From contig NZ_AP019365.1 in NCBI RefSeq assembly GCF_033095865.1, positions 4,375,501-4,439,500 of the forward strand: a DNA stretch of 64,000 bases, given 5' to 3'. The position numbers and the translations under genes were made by a program. Below, piece after piece: positions 10,164 to 20,474 of the stretch. How positions within the stretch are numbered: position 1 is the first letter of the stretch; every line of letters starts with the position of its first letter. The notes under the pieces were generated by a model. It did not search any database. It saw nothing but the letters and a program-made list of their open reading frames with translations, and was not told the origin of the DNA. Origin of the DNA: Pseudomonas sp. KU43P. GTDB taxonomy: Bacteria > Pseudomonadota > Gammaproteobacteria > Pseudomonadales > Pseudomonadaceae.

Positions 10164-10189
10164 AAAAAAAGGGTGGCGAGACGCCACCC
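10164..10189 (-). terminator. Intrinsic terminator inside the O-antigen operon, after wbpB
   Basis: On the minus strand a perfect 8-bp stem GGGTGGCG/CGCCACCC (10171-10178 with 10182-10189, loop AGA/TCT) is followed by seven T (10170-10164). It lies 18-43 bp past the wbpB stop and ahead of wbpC. It is a textbook Rho-independent terminator for transcripts coming from wzz-wbpA-wbpB. Confidence 0.85.
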
Positions 10190-10206
10190 CTACTGCGTAT
10201 TGCGCG

Positions 10207-11211
<1,005 letters not shown>

Positions 11212-11232
11212 TCAATTTGCTGGCAACGCCGA

Positions 11233-12543
11233 TCAGGCCTTGATGATGTGGGCGGTCGGCGTGCGGTACTTGCCGCGGCTGTCGACGATCAGCTTGGCCT
11301 TGGCTTCGATCAGGGCGTAATCGAACTTGTCGTGGTCGGTGGCCAGTACCACGGCGTCGAAGCTTGCCAGGTTCTCGGCAGTGAGCGGTTCGCTGCTCAG
11401 TTCGAAGTGGTGCTCGCGCATTTTCGGGAACACAGGTACATGCGGGTCGCTGTAGGCAACCACGCCGCCTTTGGCTTCGATCAGTTCCATGATTTCCACG
11501 GATGGCGACTCGCGCATGTCGTCCACGTTCTTCTTGTAGGCGATGCCGAGGACCAGCACGCGGCTGCCCTTCAGTGCCTTGCCCGCGTCGTTCAGGCCAT
11601 CCATCAGCTTGCCCAGCACGTACTCGGGCATGGCCTGGTTGACTTCACCGGAGAGCTCGATGAAGCGGGTGTGCAAGCCGTATTCGCGCGCTTTCCAGGT
11701 CAGGTAGAAAGGGTCGATCGGAATGCAGTGACCACCCAGGCCCGGGCCTGGGTAGTAGGGGGTGAAACCGAAAGGCTTAGTCGCCGCAGCATCGACAACT
11801 TCGAAAATGTCGATGCCCATGCGGTCGGCGACGATCTTCATTTCGTTGACCAAGCCGATGTTCACGGCACGGTGGATGTTCTCCAGCAGCTTGGTCATTT
11901 CGGCTGCCTTGGTGGAACTGACCGGTACGACCTGGTCGATCGCCTGCTCGTAAAGGGCGATACCTACTTCCAGGCAGTTGGGTGTATGGCCACCGATGAC
12001 TTTCGGGATGGTGCGCGTTTCGAAGTTCGGGTTGCCCGGGTCTTCACGCTCTGGCGAGTAGACCAGGTAGATGTTCTCACCTACTACAAGGCCACCTTCC
12101 TGTACACGTGGCAGCAACTCTTCTTCGGTGGTACCAGGGTAGGTAGTGCTTTCCAGCGAAACCACCTGGCCGGCGCGCAGGTATGGCTTGATCGCATCGG
12201 TGGTATTGATCACGAAGCTCATGTCTGGCTCGCGATACTTGTTCAAAGGCGTCGGTACACAGAGGATGAGTGCATCGCACTCGCTAGCACGCTTGAAATC
12301 AACGGTGGCTTCAAAACCGGTCTCACGCGCCTTGGAGATGCTGGCAGCGGGGATATGCTCAATGTAGCTTTGGCCCGCGTTGAGCTTATCAACTTTGCTT
12401 TGATCAATATCAATACCGAGCACGTTGAAACCAATGGCGTTGTAACGCAGCATCAGCGGCAACCCGACATAACCCAGACCTACGATGCCAATCAAGGCCT
12501 GCCGGCTTTTGAACTTTTCTACCACCGCATTCATATCTGTCAT
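11233..12543 (-). CDS. wbpA: UDP-GlcNAc 6-dehydrogenase WbpA
   Basis: A 436-residue NAD-dependent UDP-GlcNAc C6 dehydrogenase, first committed step of the UDP-ManNAc3NAcA branch. The N-terminal Rossmann motif [11 protein letters not shown] is at residues 20-30. The catalytic Cys is C273 in [14 protein letters not shown], and the C-terminal UDP-binding domain contains RGKYRTP. The ATG at 12543 gives [10 protein letters not shown] and a total length equal to what I recall for PAO1 WbpA; a TTG three codons upstream and an ATG three codons downstream are alternatives. It starts a new segment of the cluster after a 296-bp gap from wzz and is followed by wbpB. Confidence 0.94.
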   Translation of the reverse strand: MTDMNAVVEKFKSRQALIGIVGLGYVGLPLMLRYNAIGFNVLGIDIDQSKVDKLNAGQSYIEHIPAASISKARETGFEATVDFKRASECDALILCVPTPLNKYREPDMSFVINTTDAIKPYLRAGQVVSLESTTYPGTTEEELLPRVQEGGLVVGENIYLVYSPEREDPGNPNFETRTIPKVIGGHTPNCLEVGIALYEQAIDQVVPVSSTKAAEMTKLLENIHRAVNIGLVNEMKIVADRMGIDIFEVVDAAATKPFGFTPYYPGPGLGGHCIPIDPFYLTWKAREYGLHTRFIELSGEVNQAMPEYVLGKLMDGLNDAGKALKGSRVLVLGIAYKKNVDDMRESPSVEIMELIEAKGGVVAYSDPHVPVFPKMREHHFELSSEPLTAENLASFDAVVLATDHDKFDYALIEAKAKLIVDSRGKYRTPTAHIIKA

Positions 12544-12839
12544 GCTTTCCAACTCACCTTGAATTTACTTGCCCGTTTCACGACTGCATAACGGGTTATT
12601 GAACCTTCATCGATTCATTCGTCAGTCGAGTGAATCCATTCGGCGGCAGCGTGCTGTTGCCACGCTGCCGCGAAAAAAGCGCTCGGCCCATCTCGCCAGG
12701 GAAAGCAGCACACTGGCTGCCTATAATGAATGGCGCCACAATCATAGGCGGTTAGGCTGCCGTGTTCCATCAGAGTTTTCACTTGACATACAGGCCCGAA
12801 AACACCGGCAAAATAACATCACTCAGCAAGCCCTCAGGC
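12544..12839. other. Non-coding leader region between wzz and wbpA
   Basis: No gene is visible. It holds a strong inverted repeat at 12643-12671 and otherwise nothing I can name. On the minus strand it would be the 5' leader of wbpA if transcription starts here or reads through from wzz. Confidence 0.6.
12643..12671 (-). promoter_or_regulatory. 11-bp stem-loop in the wbpA leader
   Basis: GCGGCAGCGTG (12643-12653) is perfectly complementary to CACGCTGCCGC (12661-12671) with a 7-nt loop. Read on the minus strand, CGCGGCAGCGTG matches 10 of 12 positions of the enterobacterial ops/JUMPstart element GGCGGTAGCGTG, which recruits RfaH at surface-polysaccharide operons. There is no T run on the correct side, so it is not a terminator. 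The RfaH link is inference. Confidence 0.4.
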
Positions 12840-14198
12840 CTAAGCACCTGCCAGCCGAGCGCTCGGATTCTGGGATACGTCATCCGGCAGGACACGGTGG
12901 GCTGAGCCTTTGATTTCAAGGACTCGCAGCTGCCGCAAATGATCCTTGAAGGCACCACGCAGCAAGGCGATGACCACCCCGAAAACCAATCCACCGATCA
13001 ATGCGGCTAGGACGATAAGTGTTTTGCGTGGCTTGATCGGCTTGCTGGATGCCACTGCACGCTGGTCGACACTGACCAACTGCAACCCTTTTAGCTGAGT
13101 ATCGACCGCCTGCAAGCGGGCGCGCTCGACTCGCAGCGCTTCGATGCCCTCGAGAAACACCTCCTCGCCGGCCCGAGACTTGATGGCCTCGACCTTGCGA
13201 TTGGTCGACAGCATGATCAATTCCTTGCGTATCTGGCCGATCCGGGGCTCGACAAAATCATCGGATGAACGTTTACGCAGAGCAGAACGCTCAGCTTCAA
13301 GCACTTCAGTACCCATGAAGTACAGCGGCACGGGGCGACCATTGACTTCCGTGCGAATTACACTGCCGGCTGCGACTTGCTCATCAGCCATTAACGACGG
13401 GGTCGAGGGTCTTTTCAAGCCCAGGCTTCTGGCAATACCGATCGCCTCGTCAAGTTCTGCCAACCGTGCCTCGCGCCGCAACTTCAACTCCGCACGCAAC
13501 GCCCTGAGCTCATCGTTCAATTGCGCACGTTTGATGGCGTCGGCTTCTTCAAGGCGGGCAATACGACTTTCATTGCCAACTTGATACTCCGATACTGCAG
13601 AGTTCAGTTTCGCATCGATTTCTGCCAAACGGTTGGCACGAATAATTTCCATATCTGTTGAAATCTGAGCACGCTCGCGCTCCACTGCGTAATCGACAAA
13701 ATCATTGAGTATGCCGGGGCCGTCAATTGCTTTCTCGTAACGCATTCTCAGGCCGATGAAGTCGCTGAGCAAATCGGTTTTCTTCGGGTCGGCCTGCACT
13801 ACGCTAAGCGCCGATTTATTGAAGTCGTCAAACGCCTGCTCAAGACTCTGGCCCTCAGCTTGAAAGAAATCAACGAGGTCGGGCCTTGAGCGAAAAAAGT
13901 CCAGGCGCGCGTTGTAGGAATCCAACGTGGCACCGACCCTCTTCAATGCATCGGTCGGAGGCAGCGTGTAGATTTTCGAGCGGTTGAGGGCGTCCAGCTG
14001 GTTCAACGCGACAGGCCTAAGCGTTGTGGACGTCTCGTAAACAGGCGTGATCGTATAAGCGATTGCAGCCCCGATGACCGCACAGGCAACCGCTATTCCA
14101 ACGATGAGCACGCGCCTGCGCCAGAGTGTACGGAAAATACGGAAAAGGTCGATTTCGCCAGAAACGGCCGTAGAAGGGACGCGTGCGATACTGTTCAT
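12840..14198 (-). CDS. wzz: Chain-length determinant protein (Wzz), long form
   Basis: A 452-residue polysaccharide co-polymerase of the Wzz family that sets O-chain modal length in concert with Wzy at the inner membrane. One membrane helix is near residues 30-50 and another near the C-terminus (TLIVLAALIGGLVFGVVIALL), preceded by the proline-rich SSKPIKPRKT segment; between them lies a long, largely helical and charged periplasmic domain. DEAIGIARSLGLKRP is the usual Wzz motif before the base domain. The start ATG at 14198 gives MNSIARVPSTAVSGEIDLF. It is the second of two tandem wzz genes, 144 bp after the first, and at 452 residues longer than typical Wzz (320-380). Confidence 0.88.
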   Translation of the reverse strand: MNSIARVPSTAVSGEIDLFRIFRTLWRRRVLIVGIAVACAVIGAAIAYTITPVYETSTTLRPVALNQLDALNRSKIYTLPPTDALKRVGATLDSYNARLDFFRSRPDLVDFFQAEGQSLEQAFDDFNKSALSVVQADPKKTDLLSDFIGLRMRYEKAIDGPGILNDFVDYAVERERAQISTDMEIIRANRLAEIDAKLNSAVSEYQVGNESRIARLEEADAIKRAQLNDELRALRAELKLRREARLAELDEAIGIARSLGLKRPSTPSLMADEQVAAGSVIRTEVNGRPVPLYFMGTEVLEAERSALRKRSSDDFVEPRIGQIRKELIMLSTNRKVEAIKSRAGEEVFLEGIEALRVERARLQAVDTQLKGLQLVSVDQRAVASSKPIKPRKTLIVLAALIGGLVFGVVIALLRGAFKDHLRQLRVLEIKGSAHRVLPDDVSQNPSARLAGA

Positions 14199-14342
14199 TG
14201 CTTGCCTGCATTGCAGTGGGTTTAACCAAGACAGGCAGGGCAGATCAGCATCGTGCTCGCTCTTCCAGTAATCCATGTCATCGGCGACGAAGGTGCATTG
14301 TTACACCTTCGGCAACCGACAACAACGATTTGCGACCAATTC

Positions 14343-15410
14343 TCAGCGAAGAAGTTCCCCACCGCTCGTCGCCTTGCGCTGCAACCAGAAATCTCGGCTG
14401 AGCGCCACCAGCACACCGAGCCCTACACCCGCCAGGATCGATAGCAACAGGATGATGGCTTTTCGCGGCTTTACCGGTTTATCAGGCTGAGAAACTGCAC
14501 CGTCCTGTTGATACATAGCAACCAGCGACGGGTCAATTTTCAGGTTACGGAGAAAATTCAGCTTTTCTTGCGTTTCCCGTAAATCGGGAATGAACGGGTC
14601 ATCAGATGCGCGAGATTCAAGGTTGGCGATCTCCCCTTCCAACGCCTTGGATCCGCGCATGTAGGTCAGCGCCCCGCTCATGCCTGCGGACACCTCACCG
14701 GACAGCGTATCGGCAATGATGGGTGGTTTTTCCAGGCCGATTGAACGAGCGACCCGCAGCGCCTCCTTGAGTTGCGCTATCTGATCGGCGCGCTGGCTGC
14801 TAGCACTGGCCCGCGAGGCCTTGATCCGCTGCTCAAGGTTGTCGGCCATGATCGAAATATCGCTCCGAGCACCACTAAGCAGCTCGTTCTTCGCCCGCTC
14901 CGCTGCCATTTCCGCGTAGTTGGAAACCCAAGTTGCCGCCAGGCGCGGATCTTCCACGTTCGCCGTAAGCACATACAGATCAGGCGTGTCCTTACCCGCC
15001 TGGGCGACCTTCATCATGCTGTTGAACTGGGCATACAAAGCGTCCCGCGAGCCGGCTCGCTCCTGCTCGGTGAGCGTGGGGAGAAATTCATTGCGGAAGA
15101 ATTTGTCACGCACCGCTTCAGACTGCAGGGCCCTGAGGTATATGTTGTATACGTCTTTGACGCCGAGCGGGGCCAGCCCAGTGTCCTGACCCCGCCCGAA
15201 GTTGAGCTGAGCAATCTCATTCTGAGAAGGTGGTTGAATGTAGAGTTTCGCCTCATACACGGGCGATACAAGCTTGATGTACGCAACGCCCAACAAAATG
15301 ATCGGTACTGCTACCAGCCCCACCCAAATCTTCTGCCGCCAAACGCCTTGCACAAGCTCAATCAGGTCTATCTCGTCGCTACCACTCAGGCGCTCGCGTT
15401 CATTGCGCAT
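14343..15410 (-). CDS. wzz: Chain-length determinant protein (Wzz), short form
   Basis: A 355-residue Wzz-family protein. The first membrane helix is at about residues 28-47 (IWVGLVAVPIILLGVAYIKL), then the conserved SPVYEAKL start of the periplasmic domain, a helical middle, LKEALRVARSIGLEKPP, and the proline-rich PDKPVKPRKAI ahead of the second helix (IILLLSILAGVGLGVLVAL). It is the first gene of the O-antigen cluster in transcription order and the one of ordinary size. Its ATG at 15410 is followed by an acidic cytoplasmic N-terminus. It is not close in sequence to the neighbouring longer Wzz apart from the family motifs, so the two are probably not a recent duplication. Confidence 0.88.
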   Translation of the reverse strand: MRNERERLSGSDEIDLIELVQGVWRQKIWVGLVAVPIILLGVAYIKLVSPVYEAKLYIQPPSQNEIAQLNFGRGQDTGLAPLGVKDVYNIYLRALQSEAVRDKFFRNEFLPTLTEQERAGSRDALYAQFNSMMKVAQAGKDTPDLYVLTANVEDPRLAATWVSNYAEMAAERAKNELLSGARSDISIMADNLEQRIKASRASASSQRADQIAQLKEALRVARSIGLEKPPIIADTLSGEVSAGMSGALTYMRGSKALEGEIANLESRASDDPFIPDLRETQEKLNFLRNLKIDPSLVAMYQQDGAVSQPDKPVKPRKAIILLLSILAGVGLGVLVALSRDFWLQRKATSGGELLR

Positions 15411-15560
15411 TTAGTCTTTTTTTCCTTGGGTCCGTCTGATTGCGTTATCAAGAAGCCCCGCCTCCGCCCCCGCGGAAAGCGGTCTAGCCCTCCCAGCTCA
15501 AGCGTAGCGGCATTTTGCCAACATGCCCGCCGCACCCCACTCACTTCGCATTAATCAGTG

Positions 15561-15587
15561 TTCGAGGGAACCTTCCCACAGAAGTTC
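15561..15587 (-). promoter_or_regulatory. Possible AlgU/RpoE-type promoter upstream of wzz
   Basis: On the minus strand GAACTT (15587-15582) is followed after 16 nt by TCGAA (15565-15561), resembling the Pseudomonas AlgU consensus GAACTT-N16/17-TCTGA. It lies about 150 nt ahead of the first wzz. The -10 half has mismatches, so this is tentative. Confidence 0.3.
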
Positions 15588-15625
15588 CTCACTTTTCGAC
15601 AGGCATCGCACCTCCCGCCCAATGG

Positions 15626-17053
15626 TCATTGCGCTATTGTGACGCCCACCTCATTTCCCTCATGCTCAAATGCACCCTTCAGGGCCCGGGCCAGCGCCTG
15701 CTTCGCTCGCATTTCACCATGCACCAGCACCACACGTCGAGCCCCACAACCTTGCGCAAACCTCACTAACCCCGCCTGATCCGCATGCCCCGAATAACCG
15801 CCCAATGTCGCCACCTTGGCCCGAATGTCATACATACCCCCATCCAGGTCAATCTGCACAAAACCCTCCGCACCCTCACTCGCTTGAATCACTGCGCCCG
15901 GGGTACCCTTGGCCTGATACCCCACGAACAGCACTTCATGCCGTGGGTCGCCCAGCATGGCCTTGAGGTAATTGACGATGCGGCCTCCTGAGCACATGCC
16001 ATTGCCGGCGATGACAATTGCTGGGCGCCCGGTACTTTTCAGGTAGTTGACCACCTGCTGGTGGCGGGCATGGGTGTCGACGCATACCAGCTGATTGAAC
16101 CCTAGCGGGTCGCGCCCTTGGCTCATCAACGCCTTGGCCTCGTCATTCCAATAGACATGTAGTTGCCGGTAGACGGCGGTAATGCGTTGCGCCAACGGCG
16201 AGTCGAGGATGATTGGCAGTTGCGACCAGGCGAAGGTGCCGCCCCCGGGTATCACGGGAGGGTCACCCAGCAATGCCTTGCGATGGAGGATGGCTTCTAG
16301 CTCAAACAGCAATTCCTGAGTGCGACCCAGGCTGAAGGCGGGAATCAGAATAGTGCCGCGGTCTTGCAGAGCGCGCTCGATGATTTGCTCGAGCTGCTGC
16401 TGGCGATTGCTGCGGTCTGAATGCAGGCGGTCGCCATAAGTACTTTCCAGTACCAGCAGGTCTGCTCGCTCTGGTGGCTGCAGAGGGCGCAGCAGCGGGT
16501 TGCCTTCGGGACCAAGATCACCGGAGAAGACGATGCGGTGATTGCCCTTTGACTGGACCACCTCGCACTCCACGTAAGCAGAACCCAGCAGATGGCCGGC
16601 GCGCTGAAGGCGGATCTGGCACGTGAGGCTGGGCTTGTCGACCACAGAGTGCCATTGCCCGAAGGGAATCGGCACGATCAGCTCGGCAATGAACGCCAGG
16701 TAATGCGTCACCTGGGCTGGCTCGCTGCTGATGGTCAGCTTGTACGCGTCCTCAAGGATCAGCGGGAGCAACTTTGCAGAGGGCTCGCTGCAGAGGATGG
16801 GGCCGCGGAAGCCCGCGGCAAGCAGCGCGGGGATACGACCAACATGGTCGAGGTGCACATGGGTGACAACGAGGGCCTGGATACCCGCCACGTCAAAATC
16901 AAGCGCGGTTGACGCGCCGCAGGGCGCTGCGTCCGCCCCCTGCTCCATGCCGCAATCGACCAGCAGACTGGTTACTGAATCCAGGTGGAGTTGGTGGCAA
17001 GAACCTGTAACGCCGCGGGTGCCACCATGGTGGGTAAGGCTGGGAAATTGCAT
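15626..17053 (-). CDS. MBL-fold beta-CASP metallo-hydrolase (RNA exonuclease-like)
   Basis: A 475-residue protein of the metallo-beta-lactamase/beta-CASP family, the group of RNA-processing nucleases that includes CPSF73-like and YSH1-like enzymes. The HxHxDH metal motif HVHLDHVG is near residue 65, SGDLGPEGNPLL supplies the later Asp, and the beta-CASP part holds STYGDR, PAFSLGRTQELL, GNGMCSGGRIVNYL and the C-terminal GGYSGHADQAGL (HADQ motif). It lies between lapA and the O-antigen cluster, same strand, with 101 bp from lapA, and is probably unrelated to LPS. Substrate cannot be inferred; RNA is likely from the family. Confidence 0.85.
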   Translation of the reverse strand: MQFPSLTHHGGTRGVTGSCHQLHLDSVTSLLVDCGMEQGADAAPCGASTALDFDVAGIQALVVTHVHLDHVGRIPALLAAGFRGPILCSEPSAKLLPLILEDAYKLTISSEPAQVTHYLAFIAELIVPIPFGQWHSVVDKPSLTCQIRLQRAGHLLGSAYVECEVVQSKGNHRIVFSGDLGPEGNPLLRPLQPPERADLLVLESTYGDRLHSDRSNRQQQLEQIIERALQDRGTILIPAFSLGRTQELLFELEAILHRKALLGDPPVIPGGGTFAWSQLPIILDSPLAQRITAVYRQLHVYWNDEAKALMSQGRDPLGFNQLVCVDTHARHQQVVNYLKSTGRPAIVIAGNGMCSGGRIVNYLKAMLGDPRHEVLFVGYQAKGTPGAVIQASEGAEGFVQIDLDGGMYDIRAKVATLGGYSGHADQAGLVRFAQGCGARRVVLVHGEMRAKQALARALKGAFEHEGNEVGVTIAQ

Positions 17054-17154
17054 ACTGCTGAACGCTCGCCTGGACCGTTGAAGGGGCGCCCATTACTCCA
17101 TTTCGCAGGCTGCACGCACAGGCGTCGCTTCCTATATAGCTGCAGGAATTTGCC

Positions 17155-17418
17155 TTAATTACCGTCCAATACCGCCTGCCGCGCTGATGCCCGAATCTTG
17201 CGCTTGCTACGCTGCACGCCGTAAGCACCGAGCAAAGGCCCCACCGCCAGGCCTACCACAAGGGCTGCCAGCACCGGCACCGCTACCGGCAAGGCTGGAG
17301 CCGACCAGCCAAACAATACCAGCGATACGGCCTGCTGATTCTCCAGCACGAAAAACAGCACTACCGCCGCCAGCAGCAGTACGAACAACGCCGCCAGGGC
17401 GCGCTTGAGGTTACGCAT
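17155..17418 (-). CDS. lapA: LapA-domain inner-membrane protein
   Basis: An 87-residue protein with two hydrophobic helices (about residues 8-27 and 44-66) around a FVLENQQAVSLVLFGW linker, which is the lipopolysaccharide assembly protein A (DUF1049) signature. A basic tail (RSKRKIRASARQ) follows. In E. coli LapA works with LapB in controlling LPS synthesis; here a LapB gene is not adjacent. The ATG at 17418 has AAGGAG 7 nt upstream; a TTG one codon earlier is less likely. It follows ihfB by 19 bp and is probably cotranscribed. The name should not be confused with the LapA adhesin of P. putida. Confidence 0.82.
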   Translation of the reverse strand: MRNLKRALAALFVLLLAAVVLFFVLENQQAVSLVLFGWSAPALPVAVPVLAALVVGLAVGPLLGAYGVQRSKRKIRASARQAVLDGN

Positions 17419-17437
17419 CAAACTGCTCCTTCATCGC

Positions 17438-17734
17438 TCAGGGGTGCTCGTGTTCTTCTTCGTTAACCCGATCACGCAGCTCCTTGCCCGGTTTGAAGTG
17501 CGGCACGAACTTGCCTTCGAGCTCGACCGACTGGCCGGTCTTGGGATTGCGCCCAACCCGCGGTGCGCGATAGTGCAAGGAAAAGCTGCCAAAACCACGG
17601 ATCTCGATACGATCACCAGTGGCCAGGCATTGGGACATCTGTTCAAGCATGGTCTTGATGGCCAGCTCTACGTCCTTGGACGAAAGCAGCCCCTGATGGG
17701 TGACAATACGTTCGATCAGCTCCGACTTCGTCAT
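17438..17734 (-). CDS. ihfB: Integration host factor subunit beta
   Basis: A 98-residue HU/IHF-family DNA-bending protein that pairs with Ihf[15 protein letters not shown] is the usual IHF-beta start; [21 protein letters not shown] is the DNA-contacting beta arm, with the intercalating Pro in the RNPKTG turn. The size equals that of other Pseudomonas IhfB proteins. It follows rpsA on the same strand, as in most gammaproteobacteria, but a strong terminator separates them here. It marks the conserved anchor at which the Pseudomonas O-antigen cluster begins. Confidence 0.96.
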   Translation of the reverse strand: MTKSELIERIVTHQGLLSSKDVELAIKTMLEQMSQCLATGDRIEIRGFGSFSLHYRAPRVGRNPKTGQSVELEGKFVPHFKPGKELRDRVNEEEHEHP

Positions 17735-17875
17735 ATTTTTCCCTTCGTTATCAAGCAGCTAGATCATTGCTTAATCAGTTTGTAGCACGCTCGGAGGGAT
17801 TTGAACAGGGCGGATCTTGACTTAATAAAAAAATTCAAGATCGGGGCGCAGGGAAACTAGAGCAGGGCTGGTTCG

Positions 17876-17905
17876 CAGCCCATTGCCGGCAAGCCGGCTC
17901 CCACA
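17876..17905 (+). repeat. Single REP element
   Basis: One arm of the family seen throughout the window (TGCCGGCAAGCCGGCTCCCA, preceded by GCAGCCCA), with no matching inverted arm nearby. It lies in the rpsA-ihfB gap next to the terminator. Confidence 0.75.
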
Positions 17906-17938
17906 AGGGGTAACGCTGGCGCGAGGGAAATCAGGCAT

Positions 17939-17972
17939 AAAAAAAGGGTGGCCCGAAGGCCACCCTTTTTTA
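17939..17972 (-). terminator. Terminator after rpsA
   Basis: An A-rich flank, GGGTGGCC, CGAA loop, GGCCACCC and a T run make a strong, potentially bidirectional intrinsic terminator 16 bp past the rpsA stop. The flanking A and T runs extend the stem. Confidence 0.92.
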
Positions 17973-17987
17973 CCGATCAAACAGAAC

Positions 17988-19664
17988 TCAGTTCTGCTTG
18001 GCCATTGCTTCGCGCAGCAGCGCAGCCATGGTGGTATCGGCAGCCGCTTCCGGAGCGTTTTTCAGGCTCTGGATGGCTTCACGCTCTTCAGCGTCGTCTT
18101 TCGATTTGATCGACAGGCTGATTACGCGGGACTTGCGGTCAACGCTGATGATCTTGGCTTCGATCTCTTCGCCTTCCTTCAGGACGTTACGCGCGTCTTC
18201 AACGCGGTCACGGCTGATTTCGGAAGCTTTCAGAGTGGCTTCGATGTCGTCGGCCAGGGTGACGATGGCGCCTTTGGCGTCAACTTCTTTCACGATGCCC
18301 TTGACGATAGCGCCCTTGTCGTTGACAGCAACGAAGTTGGAGAACGGATCGTCTTCCAGCTGCTTGATGCCCAGGGAGATGCGCTCGCGCTCTGGGTCAA
18401 CCGACAGGATGACGGTTTCCAGCTCGTCGCCCTTCTTGAAGCGACGCACGGCTTCTTCGCCGGTTTCGTTCCAGGAGATGTCGGACAGGTGAACCAGACC
18501 GTCGATGCCGCCGTCCAGACCGATGAAGATACCGAAGTCGGTGATCGACTTGATGGTACCGGTGATCTTGTCACCCTTGTTGAACTGGCCGGAGAAGTCT
18601 TCCCATGGGTTGGACTTGCACTGCTTGATGCCCAGGGAAATACGACGACGCTCTTCGTCGATGTCCAGAACCATGACTTCCACTTCGTCGCCAACCTGAA
18701 CGACTTTCGACGGGTGGATGTTCTTGTTGGTCCAGTCCATTTCGGAAACGTGTACCAGACCTTCAACGCCTTCTTCCAGCTCAGCGAAGCAGCCGTAGTC
18801 GGTCAGGTTGGTAACGCGAGCCTGTACGCGAGTACCTTCTGGGTAACGCGAAGTGATAGCTACCCACGGATCTTCGCCCATCTGCTTCAGACCCAGCGAA
18901 ACGCGATTGCGCTCACGGTCGAACTTCAGAACGCGTACGTCGACTTCGTCGCCAACGTTAACGATTTCCGACGGGTGCTTGATGCGCTTCCAGGCCATGT
19001 CGGTGATGTGCAGCAGGCCGTCGATGCCGCCCAGGTCCACGAAGGCGCCGTAGTCGGTGAGGTTCTTGACGATACCTTTGACCTGTTGGCCTTCCTGCAG
19101 GGTTTCCAGCAGGGCTTCGCGCTCGGCGCTGTTCTCGGCTTCCAGCACGCTGCGACGGGAAACGACAACGTTGTTGCGCTTCTGGTCCAGCTTGATGACC
19201 TTGAATTCCAGCTCTTTGCCTTCCAGGTGGGTGGTGTCGCGCACAGGGCGGACATCAACCAGGGAGCCCGGCAGGAACGCACGGATGCCGTTAACGTCGA
19301 CAGTGAAGCCGCCCTTAACCTTACCGTTGATAACGCCCTTGACCACTTCTTCGGCGGCGAAAGCTGCTTCCAGAACAATCCAGCACTCGGCGCGCTTGGC
19401 TTTTTCACGGGACAGCTTGGTTTCGCCAAAGCCGTCTTCGACCGCGTCCAGCGCAACGTGAACTTCGTCACCGACCTTGATGGTCAGCTCGCCAGCTTCG
19501 TTGTAGAACTGCTCGAGCGGGATGACGCCCTCGGACTTCAGACCAGCGTGTACGGTAACCCAGTCGCCGTCGATGTCGACAACGATACCGGAGATGATCG
19601 CACCCGGCTGAAGATTGAGGGTTTTCAGGCTTTCTTCAAAGAGTTCTGCAAAGCTTTCGCTCAT
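17988..19664 (-). CDS. rpsA: 30S ribosomal protein S1
   Basis: A 558-residue ribosomal protein of standard length with six consecutive S1 (OB-fold) RNA-binding domains. The last four repeat the pattern [29 protein letters not shown], then VGDEV and RISLGIKQ. S1 brings mRNA to the 30S subunit and is essential. The ATG at 19664 ([13 protein letters not shown]) has AGGA 7 nt upstream; a longer reading has no support. It follows cmk by 123 bp on the same strand, the usual cmk-rpsA order. The leader is short, so the structured autoregulatory leader known from E. coli rpsA was not recognised. Confidence 0.98.
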   Translation of the reverse strand: MSESFAELFEESLKTLNLQPGAIISGIVVDIDGDWVTVHAGLKSEGVIPLEQFYNEAGELTIKVGDEVHVALDAVEDGFGETKLSREKAKRAECWIVLEAAFAAEEVVKGVINGKVKGGFTVDVNGIRAFLPGSLVDVRPVRDTTHLEGKELEFKVIKLDQKRNNVVVSRRSVLEAENSAEREALLETLQEGQQVKGIVKNLTDYGAFVDLGGIDGLLHITDMAWKRIKHPSEIVNVGDEVDVRVLKFDRERNRVSLGLKQMGEDPWVAITSRYPEGTRVQARVTNLTDYGCFAELEEGVEGLVHVSEMDWTNKNIHPSKVVQVGDEVEVMVLDIDEERRRISLGIKQCKSNPWEDFSGQFNKGDKITGTIKSITDFGIFIGLDGGIDGLVHLSDISWNETGEEAVRRFKKGDELETVILSVDPERERISLGIKQLEDDPFSNFVAVNDKGAIVKGIVKEVDAKGAIVTLADDIEATLKASEISRDRVEDARNVLKEGEEIEAKIISVDRKSRVISLSIKSKDDAEEREAIQSLKNAPEAAADTTMAALLREAMAKQN

Positions 19665-19787
19665 TTTAATTCCTGTAGATTCGGGCGAAACAGACGCCCA
19701 TAGCCACATTCCAGACAATGTGGGTTTCGTTAAGTAAAGGAAAACAGGCAGGACGTTGACTGGTGCCCCTGCCGGCTTTCCTGGCGA

Positions 19788-20474
19788 TCAGACCAAGTCG
19801 CGCTGGGCGAGCTCGCTTCTGATCCGTTGCAACACCTGCTCGATGGACAACTCGGTAGAGTCCAGCTGAATGGCATCGGCCGCTGGCTTGAGCGGGGCCA
19901 CTGCACGCTGGGTGTCACGCTCATCGCGCGCACGAATCTCATCTAGCAGACTCGACAGACTAACATCTTCACCCTTGCCCTTCAACTGCAGGTAGCGGCG
20001 ACGGGCACGCTCCTCGGCGCTGGCGGTCAGGAAAACCTTCAGCGGCGCGTCCGGAAACACCACCGTACCCATGTCGCGACCGTCGGCAATCAGCCCTGGA
20101 GCCTCACGGAAGGCACGTTGACGCTGCAGCAGCGCTTCACGCACCGCCGGCAGCGACGCCACCATCGAAGCACCGGCACCGACCGTCTCGGTGCGGATGA
20201 CATTGCTGACATCCTCGCCTTCAAGAATGATCTGCTGAAGCTTACCCGGCTCGGCGGCGATGAACTGCACATCCAGATGGGCGGCCAAGGCCTTGAGCAG
20301 CTCTTCGTTGGTGAGGGCGACGCCGTGGTTGCTGGCGTTGAACGCCAGCAGGCGGTACAGCGCGCCGGAGTCCAGCAGCTTCCAGCCCAGCTCGCGGGCC
20401 AGCAGGCCTGCAACGGTGCCCTTGCCCGAACCGCTCGGGCCGTCGATGGTGATGACCGGTGCTTGCGAATTCAC
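19788..20474 (-). CDS. cmk: Cytidylate kinase
   Basis: A 228-residue (d)CMP kinase. The P-loop GPSGSGKGT is near residue 13, [13 protein letters not shown] is the conserved CMP-site segment, and [11 protein letters not shown] is the lid. The start is a GTG at 20474 with GAGGG about 7 nt upstream, and the GTGA overlaps the aroA stop by 4 bp, so the two are translationally coupled. It is part of the serC-pheA-tyrA/aroA-cmk-rpsA supraoperon. Confidence 0.96.
   Translation of the reverse strand: MNSQAPVITIDGPSGSGKGTVAGLLARELGWKLLDSGALYRLLAFNASNHGVALTNEELLKALAAHLDVQFIAAEPGKLQQIILEGEDVSNVIRTETVGAGASMVASLPAVREALLQRQRAFREAPGLIADGRDMGTVVFPDAPLKVFLTASAEERARRRYLQLKGKGEDVSLSSLLDEIRARDERDTQRAVAPLKPAADAIQLDSTELSIEQVLQRIRSELAQRDLV

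Noticed and set aside
12643..12671. Hairpin as terminator of wzz
   Set aside because: The A run lies on the wrong side for either a minus-strand or a plus-strand intrinsic terminator serving a gene here.
12722..12788. Plus-strand TATAAT (12722) and TTGACA (12783)
   Set aside because: They are in the wrong order and spacing to form one promoter, and no plus-strand gene follows.
17883..19703. Long plus-strand open frame opposite rpsA
   Set aside because: It is an antisense shadow of rpsA, a consequence of GC-rich codon usage: its residues mirror the S1 repeats and there is no ribosome site or family resemblance.
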